Notes: generated from the sequence alone by a model not told the origin. A stretch of DNA of 64,000 nucleotides from Jannaschia sp. Os4 (GCF_016820245.1 NZ_JAFCAR010000004.1:248001-312000); one strand, 5' to 3'. Positions 18,211 to 27,826 are shown, numbered from the stretch's first letter. Numbers and translations are program-made.

Positions 18211-19080
18211 ATGCTCTACGAGACCTCCCGCGACTGGCGCGACGCCCCCGAGAAACGCCTCGCGCTGTTCGGCATGTCGGGCCTCGGCAAGACCCACCTC
18301 AGCCGCCTGCTGCGCGGCGCGCAGTGGTTCCACTACTCCGTCGACTACCGGATCGGCACCGCCTATCTCGGGCAGCAGATCTCGGACATGCTCAAGCGCG
18401 AGGCGATGGCCGTCCCCGCGCTCGCGCGGCTGCTGCGGACCGACGGGGTGGTCGTGTCGCCGAACCTCAGCTTCGAGAACCTCTCCGCCCTCTCCGCTTG
18501 GGTCGGCAAGCCGGGCGACCCGGCGCGCGGCGGCCTCGCCTTCGAAGACTACGCCGCCCGCCAAGCCCTCCACCGCGAGGCCGAGATCGCCGCGATGGCC
18601 GACACCGGCGCCTTCGTGGACCGCGCCGCCTCGCTCTACGGCTACCCGCACTTCGTGTGCGACACCTCCGGCTCCTTCTGCGAGATCGTGGACCCCGACG
18701 ATCCGCTCGACCCGGTCCTCACCGACCTCGCCGCCCGGGCCCTGCCCGTCTGGCTGCGCGGGGCGGACGACCACGTCGACACCCTGATCGCGCGCTTCGA
18801 CCGCGCGCCCAAGCCGATCTACTACCGCCCCGACTTCCTCGCGGCCTGCTGGCGCGACTACCTGTCCGACGCCGGCCTCGCGCCCGAGGCGGTCGATCCC
18901 GACGCCTTCGCCCGCCATTCCTACGCCGCCGTGATCGCCGCGCGCCAGCCGCGCTACGCGGCCATCGCGGCACGATGGGGCGTGGTCATCGACGCGGGCG
19001 AGGTCGAGACGGCGCGCGATGCCCACGACGTGATCGAGCTGGTCGCCGCCGCGCTGGACGAGCGGGGACGGGGCGGCTAG
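18211..19080 (+). CDS. P-loop ATPase-like protein of unknown role
   Basis: This 289-residue soluble protein has a Walker A motif, [10 protein letters not shown], near residue 22, preceded by a beta strand (KRLALFG), so it binds nucleotide. Further on, [21 protein letters not shown] and [17 protein letters not shown] may hold the base-binding and Walker-B-like parts. I know of it only as a conserved uncharacterised ATPase in alphaproteobacteria. It precedes metA by 22 bp on the same strand, so the two may share a transcript, though nothing links them functionally. No membrane segment or signal peptide is visible. Confidence 0.78.
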   Translation: MLYETSRDWRDAPEKRLALFGMSGLGKTHLSRLLRGAQWFHYSVDYRIGTAYLGQQISDMLKREAMAVPALARLLRTDGVVVSPNLSFENLSALSAWVGKPGDPARGGLAFEDYAARQALHREAEIAAMADTGAFVDRAASLYGYPHFVCDTSGSFCEIVDPDDPLDPVLTDLAARALPVWLRGADDHVDTLIARFDRAPKPIYYRPDFLAACWRDYLSDAGLAPEAVDPDAFARHSYAAVIAARQPRYAAIAARWGVVIDAGEVETARDAHDVIELVAAALDERGRGG

Positions 19081-19102
19081 CCCGACCGTCCGGAGGACCG
19101 TC

Positions 19103-20053
19103 ATGCCCATCACCCTGCCCCGCTCCCTGCCCGCCTTCGACGTGCTGGACCGCGAAGGCGTCATGGTCATCGGCGAGGACGGCGCGGCGCGGCAGGACAT
19201 CCGGCCGCTGCGGATCGCGCTGCTGAACCTGATGCCGATGAAGATCGCGACCGAGACGCAGTTCGCGCGGCTGATCGGGGCCACGCCGCTGCAGATCGAC
19301 CTGACCCTGATCCGCATGACCGAGCACCAGTCCCGCCACACCGCGCCCGAGCACATGGAGGCGTTCTACCAGCCGTTCCAAAAGGTTAGGGACCAGCGCT
19401 TCGACGGGTTGATCGTTACGGGATCGCCGATCGAGCATCTCGACTACGACGAGGTCTCCTACTGGGACGAGATGCGCGAGGTGATGGACTGGACCCAGAC
19501 CCACGTGCACCGGACCTTCGGCGTGTGCTGGGGGGGAATGGCGATGGCGTGGCATTTCCACCGCGTCGCCAAGCACTTGCTGCCCGCCAAGCACTTCGGC
19601 TGCGACCGGGCGCGGGTCGAGGTGCCGGACAGCCCGTGGCTGCGCGGGTTCTCGGACGACGCGATGGTGCCGGTGTCGCGGTGGACGGAGCTGCGGCGCG
19701 GCGAACTCGAGGCCAAGGGATTGAGGATCCTGCTGGAATCCGAGCGGACGGGGCCGTGCCTCGTGGAGGATGCGGGGCACCGCGCGCTCTACGTCTTCAA
19801 CCACTTCGAATACGACACCGACACGCTGAAGCGGGAGTACGACCGCGACGTGGCGAACGGGACGCCGGTGGAGATCCCCTATGGCTACTACACGGACGAC
19901 GATCCCTCGCTGCCGCCGGTGAACCGCTGGCGGAGCCATGGGCACCTGCTTTATGGCAACTGGATCAACGAGATATACCAGACGACGCCCTACGACACGG
20001 CGCTGATCGGGACGCATTCGCACCGGATGGGCGAAGGGCCGGTCCCGCTGTGA
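19103..20053 (+). CDS. metAA: Homoserine O-acetyltransferase (MetA family)
   Basis: This enzyme activates homoserine for methionine synthesis. The 316-residue protein shows the MetA pattern: [20 protein letters not shown] near residue 35, the nucleophile in [10 protein letters not shown] (Cys about residue 142), and a late His in HFEYD. In the segment [16 protein letters not shown] the residue after P-I is Glu, where E. coli MetA (succinyl-specific) has Gly; work on this family links Glu there to acetyl-CoA use, so acetyltransferase is the better call. Only 22 bp separate it from the upstream P-loop gene, and no SAM-II riboswitch is visible. Confidence 0.93.
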   Translation: MPITLPRSLPAFDVLDREGVMVIGEDGAARQDIRPLRIALLNLMPMKIATETQFARLIGATPLQIDLTLIRMTEHQSRHTAPEHMEAFYQPFQKVRDQRFDGLIVTGSPIEHLDYDEVSYWDEMREVMDWTQTHVHRTFGVCWGGMAMAWHFHRVAKHLLPAKHFGCDRARVEVPDSPWLRGFSDDAMVPVSRWTELRRGELEAKGLRILLESERTGPCLVEDAGHRALYVFNHFEYDTDTLKREYDRDVANGTPVEIPYGYYTDDDPSLPPVNRWRSHGHLLYGNWINEIYQTTPYDTALIGTHSHRMGEGPVPL

Positions 20054-20088
20054 CGGCGTCACGGCGGAGTGGCGGGATGGCTGTTAGG

Positions 20089-20128
20089 GTGTAACAGGAA
20101 ACGTCAGGCGGGGGTGTTACACAGTAAC
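20089..20128. promoter_or_regulatory. Operator-like inverted repeats between convergent genes
   Basis: GTGTAACA (20089-20096) is the exact reverse complement of TGTTACAC (20115-20122), 18 bases apart. The right arm overlaps a second palindrome, GTTAC-ACA-GTAAC (20116-20128). They lie between the 3' ends of metA and the methyltransferase gene. The GTTACAC core also forms the arms of the palindrome at 56344. Binding by a dimeric regulator is inference; a weak hairpin is the alternative. Confidence 0.4.
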
Positions 20129-20163
20129 GTTCCGACCCCGATCCGCGCCGCGCCGCAGCATCG

Positions 20164-21231
20164 TCACGCCACGCCGCGGTAGAGCCGGACCTTCAGCCCG
20201 CCATGCGCGACGACGGGGCCGCCTTCGAGGTTGAGGCCGGTTGCGCGGATCAGGTCCTGCTCGGACGTGATCACACCCACCTGCCAGCCCGCGAACCGCT
20301 CCCGCGCGACCCGTCCGAGCGCGGCGTAGAGCGGCTGGAGCCGTCCGCCGATGCGGGTGCCGTAGGGCGGGTTGACGAGGAGGAGGCCGGGGCCGTCGAG
20401 CGCGGGGGCGGCGGTGATCGGGGCGGCCTCGAAGGCGACATCGACGCCCGCCCTCTCGGCATTGGCGCGGGCCATCGCGACGGCACCCTCGTCGCGGTCG
20501 CTGCCACGGATCGCCACCTCGACGGGACGGGGGGACTGCGCGCGCAAGGCGGCCCAGCGGTCGGCGTCGTGGGGCGCGAGGCGCTCGAAGTCGAACGCCC
20601 GCGACCGGCCGGGGTCGAGGCCCGCGGCGATCTCGGCGGCCTCGATGGGGATGGTGCCGGAGCCGCACATCGGGTCGAGCAGCGGGACCGTGCCGTCCCA
20701 GCCGCAGGCGCGCAGGAAGCCCGCCGCCAGCGTCTCGCGGAGGGGGGCGCGATTGACCTCGCGCTTGTGGCCCCGGCGATGCAGCGCCTCGCCGGAGGTG
20801 TCGACGGAGACGGTGCAGGTGTCCTTCTCCAGCCGGGCGGCGATGCGGACGCCGTCCGGGCCGATGGTCAGGCCGGCCTGCTGGAGCGCGGCCTCGACGC
20901 GCTTGCCGACGGCGCCGCCGTGGTTGAGCCGGGAGCGGACCGAGGCGCCCTCGACCCGGACGGGGACGTCCGGGCGCAGGGTGGCGCGCCAGTCGATCTC
21001 GCGCAGCCCGGCGTCGAGCTGGGCGAAGCCCGCCGCGCGGAACACGGCGAGGCGGGCGAGGACGCGGGAGGCGATGCGGGAGCGGAGGTTGGCGCGGCGC
21101 ACGGCCTCCCAGCCGCCGCGGCACTCGACGCCGCCGTGGACAAGCTTGGGCGCGGGCACGCCCAAGGTCAGCGCCTCCTCCAGCAGCTGCGGCTCCAGCC
21201 CCGGGGGCGATACGAGGAACACGGTCTCCAT
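20164..21231 (-). CDS. THUMP-containing class I RNA methyltransferase (RlmL/Trm14-like)
   Basis: A 355-residue SAM-dependent methyltransferase related to the N-terminal half of RlmL (YcbY) and to Trm14, which make m2G in rRNA or tRNA. Residues about 1-150 fit a ferredoxin-like plus THUMP RNA-binding module (CRGGWEAVRRANLRSRIASR). The catalytic part has the SAM-binding LLDPMCGSGTIPIEAA near residue 200, then RGSDRDEGAV, and the N6/N2-methylation motif NPPYG near 290. The exact target nucleotide is not readable. It is divergent from the DUF1206 gene with 83 bp between starts and converges on metA. Confidence 0.9.
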   Translation of the reverse strand: METVFLVSPPGLEPQLLEEALTLGVPAPKLVHGGVECRGGWEAVRRANLRSRIASRVLARLAVFRAAGFAQLDAGLREIDWRATLRPDVPVRVEGASVRSRLNHGGAVGKRVEAALQQAGLTIGPDGVRIAARLEKDTCTVSVDTSGEALHRRGHKREVNRAPLRETLAAGFLRACGWDGTVPLLDPMCGSGTIPIEAAEIAAGLDPGRSRAFDFERLAPHDADRWAALRAQSPRPVEVAIRGSDRDEGAVAMARANAERAGVDVAFEAAPITAAPALDGPGLLLVNPPYGTRIGGRLQPLYAALGRVARERFAGWQVGVITSEQDLIRATGLNLEGGPVVAHGGLKVRLYRGVA

Positions 21232-21314
21232 GCGTCCCTGTGCCCCGCGCCCGGTCCGGGGGGAACCCCTCCCCCCCGCCGGGGCTTGAGTCGCGAACCG
21301 AGGCGGAGGCGGAC

Positions 21315-22151
21315 ATGGCGGACCATCGATGGGCGATCCCGGTGATGCGGGCGGGCTATTCGGGACGGGGGGTGACCTACCTTGCCGTGGCGGGCCTGTC
21401 GCTCTGGGCGATCTGGCGCGGGGGCGCCGCGCAGGGGACGGAGAGCGCGTTGGCCTCGCTGTCGCAGTCCACGTGGGGCGTGGTGGTGCTGTGGGTCATC
21501 GGGATCGGCCTGATCGCCTACGCCATCTGGCGCGGGATCGACGCGGCGGAGGATCTGGAGGACTACGGGACGGAGGGGAAGGGCCTGATCGCCCGTGCGG
21601 GGATGATCGTCACCGGTCTGATCCACGGCGCGCTGGGCGCGACGGCCATCGGGCTGGCGCTGGGCGACCGCTCGGGCGGCGGGCAGGACGGCGTGACCAA
21701 GGCCGTGGACTGGGCGCTGAACCTGCCGGGCGGGCGCTGGATCGTGGGCTTCGCGGCGCTCTGCACGATCGGGGCGGCGATCTACTACGTCCACAAGGGG
21801 ATCGCGGCCAAGCACCGCGAGCACCTTATGGCGAACGAGTTCACGCGCAACTACGACTGGGCGCTGCGCGCGGGCGTGATCGCGCAAGGCGTCCTGATCG
21901 GGATCATCGGCGGCTTCCTCGCCGTGGCGGCGTGGCGGGCCTCGGAGGGGCCGGCGGGCGGCGTGGGGCAAGCCTTCGACTGGCTGGCGGGGCAGCCCTT
22001 CGGCAACGTGCTGGTGATCGCGATGTGCCTCGGGCTGCTCGGGTTCGCGTTCTTCTGCTTCGTAAACGCGGCCTACCGGATCATTCCCAAGGTCGAGGGG
22101 TCGGGCGACCTCAAGACGCTGGGGGCGGCGCTAAAGTCGAAGGTGGCGTAG
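21315..22151 (+). CDS. DUF1206 family integral membrane protein
   Basis: The 278-residue protein starts at ATG 21315 (MADHRWAIPVMRAGYSGRG) after AGGCGGAGGCGG, a good ribosome site; a longer frame upstream adds only proline-rich sequence. It consists of three tandem two-helix repeats, each opening with a basic residue and GxxxRGV-type turn (RAGYSGRGVTYLAV, RAGMIVTGLIHGAL, RAGVIAQGVLIGII), the pattern of DUF1206. Six transmembrane helices are expected. No function is established for the family. It is monocistronic, divergent from the methyltransferase, and ends before a hairpin shared with the convergent radC gene. Confidence 0.9.
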   Translation: MADHRWAIPVMRAGYSGRGVTYLAVAGLSLWAIWRGGAAQGTESALASLSQSTWGVVVLWVIGIGLIAYAIWRGIDAAEDLEDYGTEGKGLIARAGMIVTGLIHGALGATAIGLALGDRSGGGQDGVTKAVDWALNLPGGRWIVGFAALCTIGAAIYYVHKGIAAKHREHLMANEFTRNYDWALRAGVIAQGVLIGIIGGFLAVAAWRASEGPAGGVGQAFDWLAGQPFGNVLVIAMCLGLLGFAFFCFVNAAYRIIPKVEGSGDLKTLGAALKSKVA

Positions 22152-22174
22152 GGGGCGGCACCCCTCGGCCGCGC

Positions 22175-22190
22175 GTGGGCTTTCGCCCAC
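22175..22190. terminator. Bidirectional hairpin between convergent genes
   Basis: GTGGGC (22175-22180), TTTC loop, GCCCAC (22185-22190), followed by CCTACGGG. This 'gtgggctttcgcccaccctacg' sequence is a frequent intergenic element in related genomes, as I recall, and here separates the convergent DUF1206 and radC genes, so it may terminate both. Confidence 0.6.
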
Positions 22191-22211
22191 CCTACGGGAC
22201 GACGCGCCTCC

Positions 22212-23150
22212 CTACCCCATCAGGCCCAGCGACCGGAGCGACGCCTCGCCCTGCGCGCCGATGACGATGTGGTCGTGGACCACGATCTCCAGCGCCCCGC
22301 AGGCGCGGACGATCGCCTCGGTCATCTCGACGTCCTCGGTCGAGGGCGTGGGGTCGCCGGAGGGGTGGTTGTGCACGAGGATGATGGCCGACGCGTTCAG
22401 CTCCAGCGCGCGGCGCGCGACCTCGCGGGGATAGACGGGAACGTGGCCGACGGTGCCCTGCGCCAACTCCTCGTCGCCGAGGAGCGCGTTCTTGCGGTCG
22501 AGGAAGAGGACGCGGAACGCCTCGGTCTGGCGGAAGGCCATCGCGGTGCGGCAGTAGCCCACGAGGTCGTCCCATGACGACAGGAGCGTCTTGTCGGCGA
22601 TCTTGGCGCGCCCGATGCGGCGCGCGAAGCTGTCGATCATGCGCAGGCGCAGGACGACGCGGTCGGTCGCGCCGTCCACCTGCAGGATCTGGGCGTCGGG
22701 GGCGGCGACCACCGCCGAGAGGTCGCCGAAGCGGGCCAGCAGGCGCTTGGCCAGCGGCTTGACGTCGACGCGGGGGATCGCGTCGAAGAGCAGCAGTTCC
22801 AGCAGTTCGTAGTCCGGCAGGGCGTCCGCGCCGCCGGACAGGAACCGCTCGCGCAGGCGGGCGCGGTGGCCGTGGTAGTGGGGGCGGCGGCGGCCGTCCG
22901 CGTCGACGACCATCCCGCCGCCGGCCGCGTGCTCGGGGGAGAGGCGGTCGTGGATGCGGAAGGCGGGCCGCGGGGGGCTGGCGTAGGTGGCCTCGGGCGG
23001 GGGGATGCGCGCCTCGAGGTCGCGCAGGCCCATCGCGTCCTCGGCGAAGCCGCGCGGCTTCGGCGGGGGCGGGTCGGCGAAGCCGGCATCCGGGTCCAGC
23101 CGCGCGGTGATCCGGCGGCGCCATCCGTCGAGCGTGCGCTTGGCGTCCAT
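22212..23150 (-). CDS. radC: RadC-family JAB-domain protein
   Basis: A 312-residue member of the RadC (JAB/MPN+) family, called a DNA repair protein by tradition though its biochemical role is unsettled. The C-terminal domain holds the JAMM-type metal site LVHNHPSGDPTPSTED, with upstream ELLELLLFDAIPR and a helix-hairpin-helix-like stretch LLARFGDLSAVVAAPDAQILQ. The N-terminal 90 residues are an extra proline-rich, low-complexity region compared with the usual 220-residue RadC. It lies downstream of nrdJ on the same strand after 181 bp that contain two strong hairpins, so it is probably transcribed separately. Confidence 0.9.
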   Translation of the reverse strand: MDAKRTLDGWRRRITARLDPDAGFADPPPPKPRGFAEDAMGLRDLEARIPPPEATYASPPRPAFRIHDRLSPEHAAGGGMVVDADGRRRPHYHGHRARLRERFLSGGADALPDYELLELLLFDAIPRVDVKPLAKRLLARFGDLSAVVAAPDAQILQVDGATDRVVLRLRMIDSFARRIGRAKIADKTLLSSWDDLVGYCRTAMAFRQTEAFRVLFLDRKNALLGDEELAQGTVGHVPVYPREVARRALELNASAIILVHNHPSGDPTPSTEDVEMTEAIVRACGALEIVVHDHIVIGAQGEASLRSLGLMG

Positions 23151-23196
23151 GCCCGCAGGGATGCGGCACGAGATGCTAACGATCGGTTAACGGATG

Positions 23197-23228
23197 GGGG
23201 CGGCCCCACTGTCCCACAGGGCCGCCCC
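23197..23228 (-). terminator. Strong hairpin upstream of radC
   Basis: GGGGCGGCCC (23197-23206) and GGGCCGCCCC (23219-23228) form a perfect 10-bp stem with a 12-base loop in the nrdJ-radC gap. Together with the hairpin at 23294 it should block read-through from nrdJ. No T-tract is seen. Confidence 0.55.
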
Positions 23229-23293
23229 GCGTCCTGCGGGCGGTGTCAGCCGAGGCCGGGGCCGGGGCAGGACTTGCGCGCGCAGGTGGTCGT

Positions 23294-23321
23294 GCGGCCG
23301 GCGCGCGGGGGCGCCGGCCGC
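23294..23321 (-). terminator. Hairpin 10 bases past the nrdJ stop
   Basis: GCGGCCGGCGC (23294-23304) and GCGCCGGCCGC (23311-23321) form a perfect 11-bp stem around a six-base loop, just downstream of the nrdJ stop at 23332-23334. Position and stability suggest the nrdJ transcript 3' end. Confidence 0.65.
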
Positions 23322-23331
23322 CGTGGCGGGG

Positions 23332-26300
23332 TCAGGAGCAGCCGGAGGTGCCCCCGCAGGTGTTGCACTTCATGCAGGTGCCGTTGCGGACCAGCGTGTA
23401 GTTGCCGCACTCGCCGCAGGCCTCGCCCTCGTAGCCCTGCATCTTGGCCTTGGCCCGGGCGTCCATGGTGACGGCGACCTTCGCCTCGGCGGAGGTCTCG
23501 ACCTCCACCTTGGTGCCGTGCTCCAGCACGGTGCCCGCGTCGGCGATGGCGGCGGCCACGCGGTCGACGCTCTCCGCCGGGAGCAGGCCCGAGGGCAGGC
23601 GCTTGCGGAGGTAGCCCGTCGAGGCGACTTGACGCATCACGTCGAAGGACTTGGCCGCCGCGCTCTCGCCCACGGGGGCGACGTTGGTCTTCCCCTCGGC
23701 CTCGCCGCCGCCCAGCTCGTCGAAGGCGGTGCCCTCGGGCTTCACGTGGGCGAGGTCGGTGCGGTCGAGGTAGGAGACCGCCAGCTCGCGGAAGATGTAG
23801 TCGAGCACCGACGTGGCGTTCTTGATGCTGTCGTTGCCCTGCACCATGCCCGAGGGCTCGAACTTGGTGAAGGTGAAGGCGTCCACGAACTCCTCCAGCG
23901 GCACGCCGTATTGCAGGCCGACGGAGACCGCGATGGCGAAGTTGTTCATCATCGCCCGGAAGCCCGCGCCCTCCTTGTGCATGTCGATGAAGATCTCGCC
24001 CAGCTGGCCGTCGCCGTACTCGCCGGTGCGGAGATAGACCTTGTGGCCGCCGACGACGGCCTTCTGGGTGTAGCCCTTGCGGCGGTCGGGCATCTTCTCG
24101 CGGCCGCGGGCGACCTCCTTGACGATGATCTTCTCGATGATCTTCTCGGCGAGGACCTCCGCCTTCTCCTGCGGCGTGCCGCTCTCGAGGGTCTCGGCGG
24201 CCTCGTCGTCGTCCTCGACCAGGCTCGCGGCCAGCGGCTGCGACAGCTTGGAGCCGTCGCGGTAGAGCGCGTTGGCCTTCACGCCCAGCGACCACGACAG
24301 CTCGTAGGCCGCCTTGCAGTCATCGATCGTGGCCGAGTTGGGCATGTTGATCGTCTTGGAGATCGCGCCCGAGATGAAGGACTGGGCGGCGGCCATCATC
24401 GTGATGTGGCTCTCGACGGAGAGGAACCGCTTGCCCTTCTTGCCGCAGGGGTTGGCGCAGTCGAACACGGGCAGGTGCTCGTCCTTGAGGCCCGGCGCCC
24501 CTTCGAGGGTCATGGTGCCGCAGACGTGGTCGTTGGCGGCCTCGATGTCCTTCTTGGAGAAGCCGAGGTGGCGCAGCAGGTCGAAGGACGGGTCGGCCAG
24601 CTTCTCGGAGGGCACGCCGAGGGTGCCGGTCAGGAAGTCCTCGCCCAGCGTCCACTGGTTGAACACGAAGCGGATGTCGAAGGCCGAGGGCAGCGCGGCC
24701 TCGATCTTCTCGATCTCGCACTTGCCGAAGCCGTGGCCGATCAGGGACGTGTGGTTGATGCCGGGCGCCTGCCCGAGCGAGCCGTGGCCCACGGCGTAGG
24801 ACACGATCTCGGCGATCTCGCTCTCGCGGTAGCCGAGCTTGCGCAAGGAGGCGGGGACGGACTGGTTGATGATCTTGAAGTAGCCGCCGCCGGCCAGCTT
24901 CTTGAACTTCACCAGCGCGAAGTCAGGCTCGATGCCGGTGGTGTCGCAGTCCATCACGAGGCCGATCGTGCCGGTGGGCGCGATCACGGTGGCCTGCGCG
25001 TTGCGGTAGCCGTTCTTCTCGCCCAGCGAGACGGCCTCGTCCCAGACGGCGCCCGCTAGGGTCGCCAGCGAGGCGTCGGGGCAGCCGTCGATGTCGAGCA
25101 GCACCGGCTTCACGTTCACCGCCTCGAAGTCGTCGGTGGCGTGGGCCGCCGCGCAGTGGTTGCGCATGACGCGGAGCATGTGGTCGCGGTTCCTGGCAAA
25201 GCCGGGGAAGGCGCCCAGCTCGCCCGCCATCTCGGCCGAGGTGGCGTAGGACGTGCCGGTCATCACCGCCGTCAGCGCGCCGCAGAGCGCCCGGCCCTCG
25301 CGCGAGTCGTAGGAGTGGCCGAGGTTCATCAGGAGGCCGCCGATGTTGGCGTAGCCGAGGCCCAGCGTGCGGAACTCGTAGGAGCGCTGCGCGATCTCCT
25401 TGGACGGGAACTGCGCCATCGCCACGCTGATCTCGAGCGTGATGGTCCAGAGGCGCGAGGCGTGGACGTAGAGGTCGGCGTCGAACCGGCCGTCGTCCTT
25501 GAGGAACTTCAGCAGGTTCATCGAGGCGAGGTTGCAGGCCGTGTCGTCGAGGAACATGTATTCCGAGCACGGGTTCGAGCCGCGGATCGGGCCATCCTCG
25601 GGGCAGGTGTGCCAAGCGTTCACGGTGTCGTGGAACTGGATGCCCGGGTCGGCGCAGGCCCATGCGGCGTGGCCCACCTTCTCCCACAGGTCGCGGGCCT
25701 TGACGGTCTTGGCCACGCGCCCGTCGGTACGGTTGGTCAGCTCCCAGTCGGCGTCCTTCTCGACGGCGTAGAGGAAGGCGTCGGTGACGCGCACGGAGTT
25801 GTTGGAGTTCTGGCCCGCGACCGTCTCGTAGGCCTTGCTGTCCCAGTCGGTGTCGTAGGTCGGGAACTCGACGCTGGTGTAGCCTTGGCGGGCGTATTGC
25901 AACACGCGCATGACGTAGGCCTCGGGGACCATCGCCTTCTTGGCCGAGCGGATGGCGCCCTTGAGCGTCTCGTTCTTTGCCGGATCGGTCGCGTTCTCCA
26001 TGGTGCCGTCCCACGCGGTGACGGCGGCCATGACCTCGTTGAGCTTGCCTTGGGTGGCCTTGGAGCCCGCCACCAGCGCGGCGACCTTCTGCTCCTCGAT
26101 CACCTTCCAGTCGACGAAGGCCTCGATGTCCGGGTGGTCCATGTCGACGATGACCATCTTCGCCGCGCGGCGCGTGGTGCCGCCCGACTTGATGGCGCCC
26201 GCCGCGCGGTCGCCGATCTTGAGGAAGCCCATCAGGCCCGACGACTTGCCGCCGCCGGACAGCGGCTCGCCCTCGCCGCGCAGGTGGGAGAAGTTGGTGC

Positions 26301-26994
26301 CCGTGCCGGAGCCGTACTTGAAGAGGCGCGCCTCGCGGACCCACAGGTCCATGATGCCGCCGTCGTTCACGAGGTCGTCGGAGACGGACTGGATGAAGCA
26401 GGCGTGGGGCTGCGGGTGCTCGTAGGCCGACTCGGACTTCACCAGCTCGTGGGTGAAGGGGTCGACATACTGGTGCCCTTGGGCGGGGCCGTCGATGCCG
26501 TAGGCCCAGTGCAGGCCGGTGTTGAACCATTGCGGCGAGTTGGGCGCGGCCATCTGGCGGGCGAGCATCGCGCGCATCTCGTCGTAATAGGCCTGCGCGT
26601 CCTCTTCCGTCGTGAAGTAGCCGCCCTTCCAGCCCCAGTAGGCCCACGCGCCCGCGAGGCGGTCGAACACCTGCTTGGACGAGGTCTCGCCGCCGAAGCG
26701 CTCCGCCTCGGGGAGCTTGGCCAGCGCCTTCTCGTCGGGGACGGAGCGCTGGAGGAAGGCGGGGACGCCCTTCTCCTTGGCCTTCTTCAGGCGCGCGGGG
26801 ACGCCCGCCTTGCGGAAGTACTTCTGCGCGATGACGTCCGAGGCGACCTGGCTCCAGCCCTCGGGCACCTCGACGGCATCGAGCTTGAACACGGTGGTGC
26901 CGTCCGGGTTGCGGATCTCCGAGGTGGTGGTGGTGAAGGACAGCGCCGCATAGGCATCCTGTCCGGCCTCGGTGAGCTTACGTTCGATCCGCAT
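23332..26994 (-). CDS. nrdJ: Adenosylcobalamin-dependent ribonucleotide reductase (class II)
   Basis: NrdJ reduces ribonucleotides to deoxyribonucleotides using adenosylcobalamin to make the radical, so it needs neither oxygen nor a beta subunit. The 1220-residue length fits the long alphaproteobacterial form. Visible landmarks are [26 protein letters not shown] near residue 480, [16 protein letters not shown] near 545, [26 protein letters not shown] near 680, and a C-terminal zinc-ribbon/redox tail with CGECGNY and [17 protein letters not shown] 26992-26994 follows GGGAGA at good spacing. No nrdA/nrdB is in the window. A 680-bp non-coding stretch lies upstream, with a possible NrdR box but no cobalamin riboswitch I can recognise. 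Confidence 0.97.
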   Translation of the reverse strand: MRIERKLTEAGQDAYAALSFTTTTSEIRNPDGTTVFKLDAVEVPEGWSQVASDVIAQKYFRKAGVPARLKKAKEKGVPAFLQRSVPDEKALAKLPEAERFGGETSSKQVFDRLAGAWAYWGWKGGYFTTEEDAQAYYDEMRAMLARQMAAPNSPQWFNTGLHWAYGIDGPAQGHQYVDPFTHELVKSESAYEHPQPHACFIQSVSDDLVNDGGIMDLWVREARLFKYGSGTGTNFSHLRGEGEPLSGGGKSSGLMGFLKIGDRAAGAIKSGGTTRRAAKMVIVDMDHPDIEAFVDWKVIEEQKVAALVAGSKATQGKLNEVMAAVTAWDGTMENATDPAKNETLKGAIRSAKKAMVPEAYVMRVLQYARQGYTSVEFPTYDTDWDSKAYETVAGQNSNNSVRVTDAFLYAVEKDADWELTNRTDGRVAKTVKARDLWEKVGHAAWACADPGIQFHDTVNAWHTCPEDGPIRGSNPCSEYMFLDDTACNLASMNLLKFLKDDGRFDADLYVHASRLWTITLEISVAMAQFPSKEIAQRSYEFRTLGLGYANIGGLLMNLGHSYDSREGRALCGALTAVMTGTSYATSAEMAGELGAFPGFARNRDHMLRVMRNHCAAAHATDDFEAVNVKPVLLDIDGCPDASLATLAGAVWDEAVSLGEKNGYRNAQATVIAPTGTIGLVMDCDTTGIEPDFALVKFKKLAGGGYFKIINQSVPASLRKLGYRESEIAEIVSYAVGHGSLGQAPGINHTSLIGHGFGKCEIEKIEAALPSAFDIRFVFNQWTLGEDFLTGTLGVPSEKLADPSFDLLRHLGFSKKDIEAANDHVCGTMTLEGAPGLKDEHLPVFDCANPCGKKGKRFLSVESHITMMAAAQSFISGAISKTINMPNSATIDDCKAAYELSWSLGVKANALYRDGSKLSQPLAASLVEDDDEAAETLESGTPQEKAEVLAEKIIEKIIVKEVARGREKMPDRRKGYTQKAVVGGHKVYLRTGEYGDGQLGEIFIDMHKEGAGFRAMMNNFAIAVSVGLQYGVPLEEFVDAFTFTKFEPSGMVQGNDSIKNATSVLDYIFRELAVSYLDRTDLAHVKPEGTAFDELGGGEAEGKTNVAPVGESAAAKSFDVMRQVASTGYLRKRLPSGLLPAESVDRVAAAIADAGTVLEHGTKVEVETSAEAKVAVTMDARAKAKMQGYEGEACGECGNYTLVRNGTCMKCNTCGGTSGCS

Positions 26995-27009
26995 CTGTCG
27001 TCTCCCTGA

Positions 27010-27521
27010 AGGGTGGTCCGGTCTAAATCTGGGTTGCGCCGGACAAGCCTCTCCCGGTCGCCGAACCGGGGTTCGACGGTGCAGACGGGATCGCGGGCCT
27101 GGTCGGTGCCTCTGGTATCTTGGTCTTGGCGACCCCCAGATATGGTGTCCGGTCGTCGCAGGATCGCAACCTGATGCGGTGGGGCGGCCCGGTCAACGAT
27201 TCGGGGAAATGAATCCTGTGAGAAAAACGGGGGAGGCCCGGTGAGGGAACCGGACCGCTTGGGGACGTGTTGACTCGGCCGTTCCACAGGTCCGCAACCT
27301 GAGGTGGAACCGCCCGTCCGGGCAGGACGTTGCGGGGAGTCGCGGCTGGGGATGACGCTGGGGAAAACGGTCGAACCGATCGGGACGGGCGGCGTGGCGG
27401 GGGGGCCACGGGCGAGCCGATTCGAGCGGCGCGGGACGGGATCGCCGCACTCCGGGGGCGCCATGGGCGGGGGCGGCGTGGGGGTCGCTCGATGGGGGAT
27501 TGGAGGGAGGTGATCGGTGGG
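27010..27521. other. Gene-free region upstream of nrdJ
   Basis: About 510 bp with open frames on both strands, none of which has a ribosome site, a plausible start or a recognisable protein pattern. It must contain the nrdJ promoter near its left end. The AAATGAATCCTGTGAGAAAAAC stretch around 27207 is the only locally AT-rich patch. Otherwise I see nothing except the candidate NrdR box. Confidence 0.5.
27133..27148 (-). promoter_or_regulatory. Possible NrdR box upstream of nrdJ
   Basis: The 16-mer CCCCCAGATATGGTGT (plus strand) matches about 11 of 16 positions of the NrdR consensus acaCwAtATaTwGtgt, about 140 bp before the nrdJ start. NrdR boxes normally occur in pairs; only a poor second match lies about 23 bp away (27110-27125). 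Low confidence. Confidence 0.28.
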
Positions 27522-27691
27522 TCGGCCTCTCGGGACGATCCTGCGGATCGCCCTGCCGGCCTGCGTCGCGAGGGGGGGTGGGGGCCGCTTCGCTGCGTGA
27601 AGCGGCTCGGCCTCTCGGGACGATCCTGCGGATCGCCCTGCCGGCCTACGGAGCGAGGGGTGGTGGGGGCCGCTTCGCTGCGCGAAGCGGC
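27522..27691. repeat. Tandem direct repeat, two copies of 85 bp
   Basis: Copy one is 27522-27606 and copy two 27607-27691, head to tail with no gap and only a handful of differences. Each copy contains two perfect palindromes: CGATCC-TGC-GGATCG, and GCCGCTTC with a seven-base loop and GAAGCGGC. Copy two ends two bases before the 3' end of tRNA-Pro, so transcription of the tRNA runs straight into it. The hairpins may terminate the tRNA transcript; a duplicated terminator or a REP-like element are both possible. Confidence 0.9.
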
Positions 27692-27692
27692 T

Positions 27693-27769
27693 TGGTCGGA
27701 GCGGCGGGATTCGAACCCACGACCCCCTGCACCCAAAGCAGGTGCGCTACCAGGCTGCGCCACGCTCCG
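27693..27769 (-). tRNA. tRNA-Pro(UGG)
   Basis: Reading the minus strand from 27769: acceptor CGGAGCG, D-arm GCGC...GCGC with AGCCTGGTA loop, anticodon stem CCTGC/GCAGG enclosing TTTGGGT (anticodon TGG at positions 34-36), T-arm GTGGG-TTCGAAT-CCCGC, acceptor CGCTCCG, discriminator A and an encoded CCA. All stems pair fully and the length is 77 nt. It decodes CCA and, by wobble, other proline codons. The tandem 85-bp repeat follows immediately downstream. Confidence 0.97.
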
Positions 27770-27826
27770 ACGCGTCAGGCCGTAGCGGATCGCGGCGGCG
27801 GGGTGAAGCCTGCGGCGCGCGCGCCG

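Noticed and set aside
18900-19102. SAM-II riboswitch upstream of metA
   Set aside because: Only 22 bp separate metA from the preceding gene and I see no SAM-II conserved core.
26995-27300. Cobalamin riboswitch upstream of nrdJ
   Set aside because: I could not find a B12 box or the conserved GCCACTG-type core on the minus strand; needs a covariance search to exclude fully.
27023-27785. Open frames crossing the tRNA-Pro gene on both strands
   Set aside because: They encode the well-known spurious tRNA-derived peptide pattern (RRDSNPRPPAPKAGALPGCATL) and overlap a perfect tRNA.
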